Positions 1-9,264 of a stretch of DNA of 64,000 bases are shown piece after piece (the first letter of the stretch is position 1; every line of letters begins with the position of its first letter). A model generated the notes under the pieces. The model was not told the origin of the DNA. It made no database searches and worked only from the letters and a program-made list of their open reading frames with translations. The stretch is from CAWBCI01 sp963787195 (GTDB taxonomy: Bacteria > Bacteroidota > Bacteroidia > Bacteroidales > JAGOPY01), in contig CAWBCI010000070.1 of NCBI GenBank assembly GCA_963787195.1, positions 53,004 to 117,003 of the forward strand, in the 5' to 3' direction. The translations under genes were made by a program, and so were the position numbers.

Positions 1-130
1 TACTTAAGGACTTGCTGGTTGACGATAAGATTATTTAAGAACAAAATTTCCAAGTGATCGTCAAATATACAATTTTTTAAAGAAATCAGATAATTTTCCG
101 GGCTGCAATTGGAAATTGTATGACTAGGAT

Positions 131-3100
131 TTATTCCGGAAGCTTTATATTAATGATTTTCTGGGCATACCTGAAATCAACTTCCGGCAATGTCAATTGC
201 AGATCATAGAGTCTGTCTTCAATGGGAATAATATTTACATTATCAGCTGTGGGTTCCGTTTTTCCATCAGCCCAGAGCCCCAGATTATAAGATTTTCCGC
301 TCTGTCCTTCAAAATGCAATGTATAGGTGCCATCATTAAAATCTGAAGAGAGCAGCCGGAGACCTTCGGATTCCTCCCCGGCCTCCGGATTATTCAGGAT
401 GGGAAGCAGGCATATGCCTCCATGATGCCTGACTTCAAGCTCCAGAGTTGTGCCCATCCGGAGATTGATAGCTTCGACAAGCCAGCCACCTATTTCCTGC
501 ATAACTCCTTCAAAGGGAACTTCTATTTGATCCATTTTCAATTCATCTATAATACTGCCGGGAGGAAGTACAATTTTCAGTTTCAGCTGGAGACTGCTTG
601 TATCCGTTTTGGAAAAATAATAAACAGTGCCATTATCTTTTCTTTCAACCTTTAGATTAAAGAACTGCTCACCCATTCTGATATGATCGAAATTGATATG
701 GTCCCAATCCTGAGGAAACCAGGGTTTGATTTCCAGTATTCCATCCTGCGTATCCACATTCATCCCTAGCATGCCTTCAATGGCCGGCTGCAGGGCCATA
801 GTCTCCGACCAGCACTGGTGGTGACATACTCCTGAAGGTAAATATTTTTCCCCGTTCAGGACTTCCTCTATATATCCCAGACCCCAGTTTTTGTATACAT
901 TCAGGTTATCCATTGTGTGCGAGTAAGCTTGCAGGTAATTCCCGTTCCGGAATTCTGCCAGGGCGGCCCAGCCTGTGAACAGGGGCCAAACGCTGCCTGT
1001 ATGATATCCTTCAGGATTGAAAAATGGACTTTGCTCCCCGATGATACGACAGCCCCAGTCTGATGTAAAAGCATTTGACGTGAGTACCGGAAGAACATAT
1101 TTTAGCTGTAAAGGTTCTGCCTGGCCGAAATAGGCCGGTATAGCAGCCATGATAGTGGGTTCGCTCATATAAGTGCCATCTTTCATCTTCCCATGATAAA
1201 AATAATCCTGCTGATAGTTCCAATAGGATGTACTGATTATCTTTTTCACCAAAATGGATTCATTGGTATATTTATTGGATTCCGCCGTCAAGCCAATTTC
1301 TTTAGCCATGCAGGCCGCTTCTTTGAGGGCGGCAGCCCAGCATGAACTCAGGTACAGTGAAGAATGTGAACCGAAAAGCTTTCCACCTTCAACCCATCCA
1401 TGCCCAACATTTGTATTCTCAATCAGATGGTCTCCATCCGTATCGGTAGAGTAACAGAAATCAATTGCCTTCAGGAGATATGGCCAGCTCTCCCGGATAA
1501 AAGCAGTGTCCCGGCTATGCCTCAGGTAAAGGCCGGCAAGAACAATATATAATGGAGTAGCGTCAGCCGCATCATAGTGAACAATGCCTGAAGTAGATAA
1601 TTCATGATAGATTTTTCCATTGAGGTCTTGAAATCGCTGGTAAGTAGATAATACGTCCTTTACTTTTTCATAATCTCCATAATCCAGGAGGGCCATTCCG
1701 CTCCATTCCCCATCCCGGCCGAAATACCAGCCATAACCCGGACGGCCGCTCACAGCCTGTCCTCCATCCCAGCCTTTATCAGAAGTGGCATAGCCTGCAG
1801 TCAGAGAAGAGCCAATCCCGGGGGTGTTTACAAAGAACCTGTCTGTAGCCATCAAAGCCCAGGCATATGCCTTGTTGAAATTTGTATCAGGGCCACTTAT
1901 TAAAAGAGAATTTGAGAGGATATCTTCACTATGTTTAAGAGCAGAATCATATATAGCAGAAGGCGAGGCGAGGGCTGCTTCGTAATACTTCCGTGTCGCT
2001 TCCAAACCTTCATCACTCGCTGCTATTGCAATATCCAACTCAGCTTTCATTTTTAAGGGAATTTCCAGGATGCCGCTGGACTGGAACTTTTCTGTTGCCA
2101 CGCCTGTGAAATTCCCATTTTTGATCTGAAATGCTTCTGTCTGTCCCATCAAATGCATTGAAGGCTGTAGGTTTGTGCCAATGATGCCGGCAAAATCACC
2201 ACTCATGTCCTTCAACACAAATGCATTCAGTTCATCGCTCCAGGAATAGAAAATTTTACCAGGGACTTTCTCGGAATAGGGCCACATGAGACGGAAGTTG
2301 GAGCTAAAACGGCAATATAATCCGGCCGGGACCTTTCCATCGTACTTATAATGAATGATGGCCAGCGGTTTGTCAGGAGAAACCGTTATGACCTCTTTCA
2401 GACTGCCATTTCCGAACTTATAATTTCTAATAATTGATTCAGGAGTGGTAATTACTTCAGGATATTGATCATTCAGCCAATAAATACTATCTCCCTCATC
2501 AAAGCGGATCCCCGTTTCTATATCCCGAAAACTCATAAAGGGATGTGTCCATATCTCCTGTATACCGCCTCGATCATTTCCCATCACAAGAATCCTTTCT
2601 CCTGCAACTTCAACATAATTTCCACTGGCTTTCTCACGATTTATATCAAGGGGTGATTTTTTAAGATCCCAGACTTCGGCATGCGGAATTTTAGCTTTTT
2701 CAGCATGATAATCAAAAGGCAGGACTTCATTTTTTCCGTAATACCAGTAATTCGCATTATCATCCGTAGATTTTCCTGTAAGATAATTCAGGATATTCAG
2801 GGTAAATTTTTCAAGATGTTGCTTATTTTTATTCGGCATGGAATATAGCATATACCCACCGACAGCGAATATCTTCCCTTTACCATAATCCATTTCCACA
2901 ATCAGTTTTGTGTTTTCCCTCAGAAAAATATAATCCCAGTCAACACCCACCACTTTAAAGTTTTGCGGAACATTTTTGCCGAAATAGCCTGTTTGAAGCA
3001 GGTTTGTGTCCTGCTCCGGTTTCAAAACATAAGATCCCCCGTTAAGACCCTCAAAAACAGGGTGTTTCCTAAAGGCATGGAAGCCCAACTGCCTGCCATA

Positions 3101-3541
3101 ACCCTCATCTTTACTCACTTTAGATCTTGTTTCAGGTTCGATTGGTTCTACCCCAAGCCATTTGATATATTCAAAGGCCTGGTTACTGAGTAAAAGATTA
3201 CCGCCATTTTTTACATAATTGAGGATATTTGAGAGTGTCTTTTTACGAAGTAATGCCTGGTCAAAGGCAAGGGTGTCATCTTTCTGCATCCAGATTATCG
3301 GGTATTTATGCGGAGAGATTTTATTCCGGAAGAATTCTGTCCGGATCTCTTCAAATTCAAATTGATCATTCTTTAATAATAGAAATTTCAAAGCTTTAGT
3401 TTCATCTTTTTCAGCCTGATTATTTTTATCCATCCAAAGAGCAATCCGCTTAAGAGCCGGATGATCCTGCCCATTCAGAGTCATTGGAACTAAAGTATAG
3501 AAGAGGAGGATTAATGTGGCGGGTAGCAGCTTTTTCATCAT
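131..3541 (-). CDS. Secreted glycosidase-like protein with (alpha/alpha)6 domain
   Basis: A 1136-residue protein with an N-terminal signal peptide ending near residue 24. Residues about 28-260 resemble a glutamine-amidotransferase-like (ThuA/DUF4960-type) fold, including a GGNLLLS turn. The C-terminal half looks like a six-hairpin glycosidase of the glycogen-debranching/GH63/GH15 type: GYGWYFGRDGEWS near residue 608, YDAADATPLYI near 655 and HHQCWSETMALQPAI near 905. This suggests extracytoplasmic action on an oligosaccharide; the substrate is unknown. It lies tail-to-tail with nothing recognised to its left and is divergent from the secreted protein at 3902. The family assignment is by pattern recognition only; the clan is fairly likely, the specific GH family is not known. 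Confidence 0.75.
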   Translation of the reverse strand: MMKKLLPATLILLFYTLVPMTLNGQDHPALKRIALWMDKNNQAEKDETKALKFLLLKNDQFEFEEIRTEFFRNKISPHKYPIIWMQKDDTLAFDQALLRKKTLSNILNYVKNGGNLLLSNQAFEYIKWLGVEPIEPETRSKVSKDEGYGRQLGFHAFRKHPVFEGLNGGSYVLKPEQDTNLLQTGYFGKNVPQNFKVVGVDWDYIFLRENTKLIVEMDYGKGKIFAVGGYMLYSMPNKNKQHLEKFTLNILNYLTGKSTDDNANYWYYGKNEVLPFDYHAEKAKIPHAEVWDLKKSPLDINREKASGNYVEVAGERILVMGNDRGGIQEIWTHPFMSFRDIETGIRFDEGDSIYWLNDQYPEVITTPESIIRNYKFGNGSLKEVITVSPDKPLAIIHYKYDGKVPAGLYCRFSSNFRLMWPYSEKVPGKIFYSWSDELNAFVLKDMSGDFAGIIGTNLQPSMHLMGQTEAFQIKNGNFTGVATEKFQSSGILEIPLKMKAELDIAIAASDEGLEATRKYYEAALASPSAIYDSALKHSEDILSNSLLISGPDTNFNKAYAWALMATDRFFVNTPGIGSSLTAGYATSDKGWDGGQAVSGRPGYGWYFGRDGEWSGMALLDYGDYEKVKDVLSTYQRFQDLNGKIYHELSTSGIVHYDAADATPLYIVLAGLYLRHSRDTAFIRESWPYLLKAIDFCYSTDTDGDHLIENTNVGHGWVEGGKLFGSHSSLYLSSCWAAALKEAACMAKEIGLTAESNKYTNESILVKKIISTSYWNYQQDYFYHGKMKDGTYMSEPTIMAAIPAYFGQAEPLQLKYVLPVLTSNAFTSDWGCRIIGEQSPFFNPEGYHTGSVWPLFTGWAALAEFRNGNYLQAYSHTMDNLNVYKNWGLGYIEEVLNGEKYLPSGVCHHQCWSETMALQPAIEGMLGMNVDTQDGILEIKPWFPQDWDHINFDHIRMGEQFFNLKVERKDNGTVYYFSKTDTSSLQLKLKIVLPPGSIIDELKMDQIEVPFEGVMQEIGGWLVEAINLRMGTTLELEVRHHGGICLLPILNNPEAGEESEGLRLLSSDFNDGTYTLHFEGQSGKSYNLGLWADGKTEPTADNVNIIPIEDRLYDLQLTLPEVDFRYAQKIINIKLPE

Positions 3542-3742
3542 TCCAGGATATGATTATTTGAAAGGAATTCGAAGGTACAAATATTTCAGTCTGAATGTTT
3601 GAAAAAATATCTTCCTTCCTATGTAATAAACTTGCTTATTTTGTCGTAATAACTGCACAAATATTTATTAAAGTTTTATTGATTTATTTCTTTAATTTTT
3701 TGTAATTTTAGTAACGTTTCAAATTTTGTAAGTATTTGTGAT

Positions 3743-3868
3743 GCATAAATTTTACGTAGGAGGTGAAATGAAATTTATGCTTGAACAAATCCGACGAAGT
3801 CGGAAAGTATAAGGCCTGTTCCAATTGGCAGGATAGAGATCTGGGGCTGGTCCCTGGTTTTATACTTC
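3743..3868 (+). promoter_or_regulatory. Structured 5' leader upstream of the 3902 gene
   Basis: Three self-complementary segments follow one another here. GCATAAATTT (3743-3752) pairs perfectly with AAATTTATGC (3771-3780). TCCGAC-GAA-GTCGGA forms a hairpin at 3790-3804. AAGTATAA (3805-3812) can pair with TTATACTT (3860-3867), enclosing a GC-rich stretch that contains CCTG/CAGG and GGG/CCC pairs. The loop of the first hairpin holds an AGGAGG site followed by ATG, opening a 14-codon frame. This could be a cis-acting RNA leader or an unrecognised small RNA; no known riboswitch class was recognised. Confidence 0.4.
3768..3812 (+). CDS. Possible 14-residue leader peptide
   Basis: The frame MKFMLEQIRRSRKV starts at an ATG six bases after AGGAGG, a strong ribosome binding site that is unusual in this window. 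It lies wholly within the structured leader and ends about 90 bases before the next gene. It could be a regulatory leader peptide or chance. Coding evidence is limited to the RBS and frame. Confidence 0.25.
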   Translation: MKFMLEQIRRSRKV

Positions 3869-3901
3869 AAATTTGGAATTAAACTGATTAATTTTTTTAA
3901 A

Positions 3902-4639
3902 ATGAAAACTTTGATCAAAGTTGCCAACTTGTTGATCATGTTTCTGCCAGGCTTATTATATTCACAGGGTATTAATAAAAATGAGAATGCCGGAAAGTTT
4001 GTTAAAGCTCAAGAGCAGATCCTTGATCAGTCCTCCGGAAGTTTATCTCTTTTACAGGGAAATAAAGGAGGCGGAGGATATTTTTCTGCCGGATTTTCCG
4101 GACAAATGGGAATGTATCTGAATGATGACTGGGTTCCGGGTTACATAGTTTTAAACGATGGTACATCTTTCGACAAACTATTGCTCCGTTATGATATTTA
4201 TCATCAGCAGATGCAGTTTATTAAGGATAATGATACACTTGCAGTTAAGCAGCCCTGTGAGATTAAATATATACTGTTAGGTGACAGAAAGTTTATTCAA
4301 ACCGAATTTAACAATGAAGGAGCTATTCAGAACGGTTATTTCGAGATGCTTACAGATGGGGATTGCAAGCTCCTTTTTCGCCGGCTGGTAAAATATCATT
4401 TTACTTCAGATACTGGAAATGAAAATCCAAGGAAAGACTATGCCGGAGAGGGCCAATATTTTATCTGTAAGAAAGGGGATCATGTTGCCCGTCAAATCCT
4501 GCCTGCCCGTAAAAGTATTCTAAGTGCATTTTCAGATGAAGAAAAAAATATGAAGGAGTTTATTAAGGTGAATAATTTGAAAATCAGAACAAAGGCTGAT
4601 TTAAAGTTGGTCGTTGAATTTTATAATAGTTTAAAATAA
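3902..4639 (+). CDS. Secreted protein of unknown function
   Basis: A 245-residue protein with a signal peptide (hydrophobic stretch to about residue 21, then SQG). It has a glycine-rich segment (GGGGYFSAGFSG, near 55-67), then a probable beta-rich domain with LRYDIYHQQMQFI near 95-107 and later LLFRRLVKYH. I recall similar uncharacterised exported proteins in Bacteroidota but no function. Likely periplasmic or outer-membrane-associated. The start is the ATG after an A/T-rich run; no Shine-Dalgarno is seen. It follows an unusual structured leader (3743-3868) and converges with the fusion protein gene ending at 4661. Confidence 0.75.
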   Translation: MKTLIKVANLLIMFLPGLLYSQGINKNENAGKFVKAQEQILDQSSGSLSLLQGNKGGGGYFSAGFSGQMGMYLNDDWVPGYIVLNDGTSFDKLLLRYDIYHQQMQFIKDNDTLAVKQPCEIKYILLGDRKFIQTEFNNEGAIQNGYFEMLTDGDCKLLFRRLVKYHFTSDTGNENPRKDYAGEGQYFICKKGDHVARQILPARKSILSAFSDEEKNMKEFIKVNNLKIRTKADLKLVVEFYNSLK

Positions 4640-4660
4640 TTGAAATGGTCTCTCCAATTT

Positions 4661-7435
4661 TTAAGGATTATCCTGCCGATCTTTCACACATCTGAATCCA
4701 AGCGTTGAATTCCTGTCAAAGCCGGGAGATACAAGTAAAAGCAATTGCTGCCAATCTGCGGGCTGCGGACCGCCTTTAACATACCACCAGCTGGAAGTGG
4801 GTTTATAAAAACTTCCTCCCTTCATCATCACAAAATAATATGTACCATTATCGTAAACATCCTGGGTAAACTGCCACACATTCCCGACCATATCATAAAT
4901 CCCGAAAGGGCTCCTGCCTTTTGGAAATGCCTTAACTGCGGTGCTATGCCCTAAGGCATTATTGCACCTGCGGCTTAAAAATTCATTTCCCCATGGCCAT
5001 TTTCTTCCGTCATTTCCCTGGGCTGCATATTGCCACTCTGTTTCAGTTGGCAACCTTTTTCCGGCCCAATGTGCATAGGCCTGTGCGTCGGCCAGGCTCA
5101 CATAAACCACCGGGTGGTCCCTTAGTTCCTCCGGATATTTACCATGCTTCCAATGCTTAAGATAGTTGGATGTATCGGCAGTTTTGTAATTACTTTCCTG
5201 AATAAACTCATAATATTCCCGGTTGGTTACGGGATATTTATCCATATAGTAAGAAGACATTTTAACCGGGATGGATTTTTTTTGAACAGGGTATGGAATG
5301 AACTGGTCTGTATTTCCAGCCATGAATTCAAAGACCCCGGCGGGTATTAAAACCATGCCTTCAGGGGGCTGCGATGCACCGGCTGTTTTTTCAAACTTGC
5401 TGATGAGCCTGGGGGTTCCGGGTTCGAGATATACGATGGTTTCATCCAGAAGTTCTTCATTATTAAATAATTGTAAAACAAATTTACCCTCATAGCTCCC
5501 GAAATGATCCATCAGCTTAATCTCCTGTTCATTAGGCTGGACAGTAATAAAATTTTCATTCTGATAGGAGGGCTCACCTGCCCAGATTTTCATTTTTTCG
5601 CCTTTCGATGCCTGAACTTTCAGAATTCCTTTATCCACTGTGGCTGAAATCACTGAAGGCAGGAGAGCAATACAATCGACATTTCCTTCAGTTCGGGTTC
5701 CCAGATCAAATTTATTGAAGGCATCAACTTTTATCCTTGCATATAGTTTCCCGTCCAGTGTGTCAGGAATAATTTCTTCATGGTGCCACAGACTCACAAG
5801 GTGATGGTCTTTAAAAGCTTTTACTTCAAACTGGGGTCCTTCATATCCTTCAGGATTAAGGCTGAGAATTGTATAAACAGTTTTATTCTCAAGAGGCCAT
5901 TCGTTTACCCAAATACTGTCATGCAAGCCAGTTATCAGCGGAGTCCAGTCATGAGCCAGGAATGAAGAAGTATTCTCTCTCAGGATTTGGGAAGTCTTTC
6001 CAAGGTACATCAGATCTTCCTCCATCGATTCGACCTGTCCTGGGGCAAAGGTGTTAAGTTCAGTCCCGTAGCCATTGAAAAAGGCTATGGATGCTTCCCT
6101 GCGGATGCGGCCATCATGGACCTGGCATACCCGGAATATTGCAAATTCAGGCTTTATCAGTTTATTCAGGTTGAGGGGAGGAGGAAGGTAAATTGCATCA
6201 TGAACCCTTCCTGAAACAATTCCGGGCATGTCTTTGGTGACTGCCATACCTTCGCTGTACATCACTACCCCTGGTTTTACGCTGTCGGCAGCATGCTGCA
6301 GCTCCAGGCTGGAAGCTCCCCGGGTATCGAGGACAACGCCATCGGCATCTGTTTCTTTTATCAGCCGGGCCATACCCTGGTAGGGATTTTCTTCACGGGT
6401 GCTTTCATCCCAGGGATTAAAGCAGATGAAAAACCGGGTCCCCAGCTTTTTTCCTTCCTCCGAAAACTTCTTCAGCTGTTCCAGGCCTCCCGGAAGATCG
6501 GCAAAAAGATCCCACTGGTTTCGTTGATCTACCCCAAGCCGGGGCCAGGTAGGCCAGATTCCGAATACATCATAGCCGCCGAACAGTTTTTTTCCCTTCT
6601 CCAAAAAATCATAATAATGATATTCCCCTTTCTTCCAGTCATAAAAATCCTTGTTCCAGGCAAATTCAAGTCCGATGATATAATCATGCCTGATCCACTG
6701 CAGATCTTCTCTTTCAAATAAAGTATTGTCAAAAGTATCGAGATCATATAAATATTTATCCCTGAAAACTTTCTTCAGTCCATTTTGCCATACACCGTTA
6801 AATTCTTCAAGATGTATAGTATATTCCACAGATCCTCCAGGAAAAACTATTGTCCGATACCTTCGCTTTGAACCCTGTTTTACCAGGGTTCTCCGGGCAA
6901 GGGCGCATATGGAGAATTCATCTCCTAAATTCATGGAAGCATAGCCAAGTTCCCAGGCATTGTCGGGTAGAATTACGCCTATCGGGCCCAGTCCCGGCCT
7001 GAATATCTTCGACCTTGCCAGATTCCAGGGCCCGCTTGAAGTCAGGTAGGGATGTTTGTCTGATTCTCCGAAAGGCACAATGTTTTCAATATCTATAGTG
7101 TCGGGGCTGTTATTGAAGATAGTGACTACTGCTTTCCAGCCAGTACCAGCAGTTTCTTCAGGGATTAATTCACCGCTTATTCCGTCATCGAACTGGAAGT
7201 AGTATTTGCCCTCTTTTAATTGGGCTTTGGCATCGAGCGTGTTATGTATTTTTCCATTTGCCAGGAAGCTCAGCAAGGGGATATCCGGGGCTATTTGCCA
7301 TAACCTGGAATTTGCCTGGATATAATACTGGGCTCTTAAACCTGTCTGGGCGCTTATCTTCAATGACTGTGAATGAGCTGAGGGCATCACTAAAATGAAT
7401 GTGATCAGCTTGAAAAGCCAGAATTTTTTCGACAT
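4661..7435 (-). CDS. Secreted TIM-barrel glycosidase-like protein fused to an FGE/SUMF1-like domain
   Basis: A 924-residue protein with a signal peptide (residues 1-23). Residues about 30-640 look like a glycoside-hydrolase (DUF6259/alpha-galactosidase-like) protein: a beta-sandwich, then a TIM-barrel region with FNPWDES, ADGVVLDTRG and YSEGM, where D and E are candidate catalytic acids. From residue 693 a formylglycine-generating-enzyme/sulfatase-modifying domain follows (GMVLIPAG, YPVTNREYYEF, HWAGKRLPTETEW, YDMVGNVWQF, GGSFYKP, GFRCVKD). The paired active-site cysteines of true FGE enzymes are absent after GGSF, so this domain probably serves binding or structure. It shares a short divergent promoter region with the radical SAM gene at 7518. 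Confidence 0.75.
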   Translation of the reverse strand: MSKKFWLFKLITFILVMPSAHSQSLKISAQTGLRAQYYIQANSRLWQIAPDIPLLSFLANGKIHNTLDAKAQLKEGKYYFQFDDGISGELIPEETAGTGWKAVVTIFNNSPDTIDIENIVPFGESDKHPYLTSSGPWNLARSKIFRPGLGPIGVILPDNAWELGYASMNLGDEFSICALARRTLVKQGSKRRYRTIVFPGGSVEYTIHLEEFNGVWQNGLKKVFRDKYLYDLDTFDNTLFEREDLQWIRHDYIIGLEFAWNKDFYDWKKGEYHYYDFLEKGKKLFGGYDVFGIWPTWPRLGVDQRNQWDLFADLPGGLEQLKKFSEEGKKLGTRFFICFNPWDESTREENPYQGMARLIKETDADGVVLDTRGASSLELQHAADSVKPGVVMYSEGMAVTKDMPGIVSGRVHDAIYLPPPLNLNKLIKPEFAIFRVCQVHDGRIRREASIAFFNGYGTELNTFAPGQVESMEEDLMYLGKTSQILRENTSSFLAHDWTPLITGLHDSIWVNEWPLENKTVYTILSLNPEGYEGPQFEVKAFKDHHLVSLWHHEEIIPDTLDGKLYARIKVDAFNKFDLGTRTEGNVDCIALLPSVISATVDKGILKVQASKGEKMKIWAGEPSYQNENFITVQPNEQEIKLMDHFGSYEGKFVLQLFNNEELLDETIVYLEPGTPRLISKFEKTAGASQPPEGMVLIPAGVFEFMAGNTDQFIPYPVQKKSIPVKMSSYYMDKYPVTNREYYEFIQESNYKTADTSNYLKHWKHGKYPEELRDHPVVYVSLADAQAYAHWAGKRLPTETEWQYAAQGNDGRKWPWGNEFLSRRCNNALGHSTAVKAFPKGRSPFGIYDMVGNVWQFTQDVYDNGTYYFVMMKGGSFYKPTSSWWYVKGGPQPADWQQLLLLVSPGFDRNSTLGFRCVKDRQDNP

Positions 7436-7460
7436 TTAAGATGATATTAAGGAAGACTAA

Positions 7461-7495
7461 CAAATATACACTTTTTATATTTTGTAAGTTTGCAA
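7461..7495 (-). promoter_or_regulatory. Promoter of the glycosidase-FGE fusion gene
   Basis: On the minus strand TATATTTG (7461-7468) matches the Bacteroidota -7 box TAnnTTTG exactly, 26 bases before the ATG. A TTG at 7493-7495 lies 24 bases upstream, slightly far for the -33 element. It overlaps a plus-strand -7 box. Confidence 0.5.
7485..7492 (+). promoter_or_regulatory. -7 box for the radical SAM gene
   Basis: TAAGTTTG matches TAnnTTTG exactly and sits 25 bases before the ATG at 7518. No convincing -33 TTTG was found. Confidence 0.45.
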
Positions 7496-7517
7496 TCCTC
7501 TTTTACAGCTATTAAAA

Positions 7518-8483
7518 ATGGATAGATTATCAAGGATAAATTCACTGGATTACAATGCTTTAATGAAACCACTGGAGGAATTGCATTCCTGCCGGATCTG
7601 TCCGCGGAACTGCTATGCCGACCGATTTGGGAAGCAGAGGGGATATTGTAAAGCGGGAGCGGGTTTCAGCATTTCATCCATTTGTATTCATAAAGGAGAA
7701 GAACCTGTCATTTCAGGTGAAAAGGGGATCTGTAATATATTCTTTACAAATTGTAACCTGCAATGCATCTATTGCCAGAATTTTCAGATAAGCTGTAACC
7801 TGAATGATTACAGTGAATGGGATATGGATTTGAAGGAAGTTCTTATAAAGGTGACTGAAATTTTGGATAGCGGGATCAATATCGTAGGTTTTGTTTCACC
7901 ATCCCATTTTGTTCCCCAGGTAAAAGTCATCATTGAAGCATTGAAGTCTCTAGGTTATAGTCCTGTCTTTGTATATAATACTAATGGATACGACAGGCCC
8001 GAAACGATCCGGGGCCTGGAAGAATATATTGATATCTACCTTCCCGATATAAAATACTCTGATCCCGTCCTTTCTAAAAAATATTCAGATGCTCCTGATT
8101 ATCCTTTAGTTGCGATGGAGGCCCTGAAAGAAATGTACCGGCAAAAAGGTACGGCACTGCCGATTGATAGTTATGGATATGCAAAAAGCGGCATCATCAT
8201 ACGGCATCTTATCCTGCCCGGGCAGATTGATAACAGTATGGAAGTACTCCGAAATATTGCCCGGGAGCTTTCGGTCGACCTGCATATTTCGCTGATGTCG
8301 CAATATTACCCGACCGAAAATGTTATAGGTGACAAGTTCCTGGGGCGCTCCATCAGAATGAGGGAGTACAATAAAGTTGCAGATGTAATGGAAGAACTTG
8401 GATTTGAAAACGGATGGTTACAGGAGCCTGATAGTCAGGAAAATTACCGCCCCGATTTTAATCAGAACAAGCCTTTTGAGTGA
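7518..8483 (+). CDS. Radical SAM protein, pyruvate-formate-lyase-activating-enzyme-like
   Basis: A 321-residue protein with the radical SAM cluster motif CX3CX2C (Cys79, Cys83, Cys86), preceded by a Cys-rich N-terminal segment (Cys25, 28, 32 and 44) as in the PflX/COG1313 family. The enzyme should bind a [4Fe-4S] cluster and cleave S-adenosylmethionine; its target is unknown. The length suits the family. The start is the first ATG downstream of a good -7 box. Cytosolic, and expected to need anoxic conditions. Gene neighbours give no functional clue. Confidence 0.85.
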   Translation: MDRLSRINSLDYNALMKPLEELHSCRICPRNCYADRFGKQRGYCKAGAGFSISSICIHKGEEPVISGEKGICNIFFTNCNLQCIYCQNFQISCNLNDYSEWDMDLKEVLIKVTEILDSGINIVGFVSPSHFVPQVKVIIEALKSLGYSPVFVYNTNGYDRPETIRGLEEYIDIYLPDIKYSDPVLSKKYSDAPDYPLVAMEALKEMYRQKGTALPIDSYGYAKSGIIIRHLILPGQIDNSMEVLRNIARELSVDLHISLMSQYYPTENVIGDKFLGRSIRMREYNKVADVMEELGFENGWLQEPDSQENYRPDFNQNKPFE

Positions 8484-8528
8484 TAGGAATACTATATTCC
8501 TTACCCATCTTCAAACCAAAAAGACAGA

Positions 8529-9218
8529 TTATTTAGCCTTTTGAACTGACATGAGTTCAACCTGGAAAATGAGTGCTTCATTCGGTCCGATAACTCCACC
8601 GGCACCTTTATCCCCATAAGCCAGGTCGGCCGGAATATAGAGTATCCATATGGAACCCGGTTTCATGAGTTGAAGAGCTTCAGTCCAACCAGGAATTACC
8701 TGGTTTACTGCAAAGGTAGCCGGTTTGCCTCTTTCAACAGAACTGTCGAACATTGTTCCGTCAATGAGGGTGCCTGTATAGTTAACAGTCACAGTATCAC
8801 TGGCAGAAGGGGGTGTACCTTCACCTTTCTGTAATATTTTATATTGTAAACCACTGGCTAAGGTGACAACACCTTCTTTAGTCTTGTTCTCATCCAGGAA
8901 TTTGGCGCATTTCTGTTGGTTATCTTGAGCTTCCTGTGTCATTTGCTGGTCGAAGTATTTTTGGATGAAAAGGTTGGCATCTTCGATAGCTATTTGAGAA
9001 TCAGCTTTATTGAATCCGTCCTTTAAACCCTGCATAAATATTTCCATGTTAAGATCTTTAACTTTTTGCATTTGCAGGTTATTTCCTATGAGGAGGCCGA
9101 AACTATAAGATAGTGAATCAGGTTGATTAGTCAATTTTCCTTTTGAATTATCTTGTGCGTATGCACTAATGGTAGTCAGTATTAGCGTGACCAATAAAAA
9201 TGAGAGTGTCTTTTTCAT
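8529..9218 (-). CDS. FKBP-type peptidyl-prolyl cis-trans isomerase, exported
   Basis: A 229-residue protein with a signal peptide (1-21, ending SAYAQ), an FKBP N-terminal dimerisation-type helical domain (about 30-105) and a C-terminal FKBP domain (about 110-227) with VTVNYTGTLIDGTMFDSS, PGWTEALQLMKPGS and the LAYGDKGAG-type loop. Architecture matches FkpA/Mip-like periplasmic folding helpers. It has its own promoter (9241-9248) and converges with the radical SAM gene. Confidence 0.93.
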   Translation of the reverse strand: MKKTLSFLLVTLILTTISAYAQDNSKGKLTNQPDSLSYSFGLLIGNNLQMQKVKDLNMEIFMQGLKDGFNKADSQIAIEDANLFIQKYFDQQMTQEAQDNQQKCAKFLDENKTKEGVVTLASGLQYKILQKGEGTPPSASDTVTVNYTGTLIDGTMFDSSVERGKPATFAVNQVIPGWTEALQLMKPGSIWILYIPADLAYGDKGAGGVIGPNEALIFQVELMSVQKAK

Positions 9219-9240
9219 TATGTGATTATTAATTTGCGCG

Positions 9241-9248
9241 CAAAGGTA
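9241..9248 (-). promoter_or_regulatory. -7 box for the FKBP gene
   Basis: TACCTTTG on the minus strand matches TAnnTTTG exactly, 22 bases before the start codon. Confidence 0.5.
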
Positions 9249-9264
9249 TAATATTATTTCAGAA

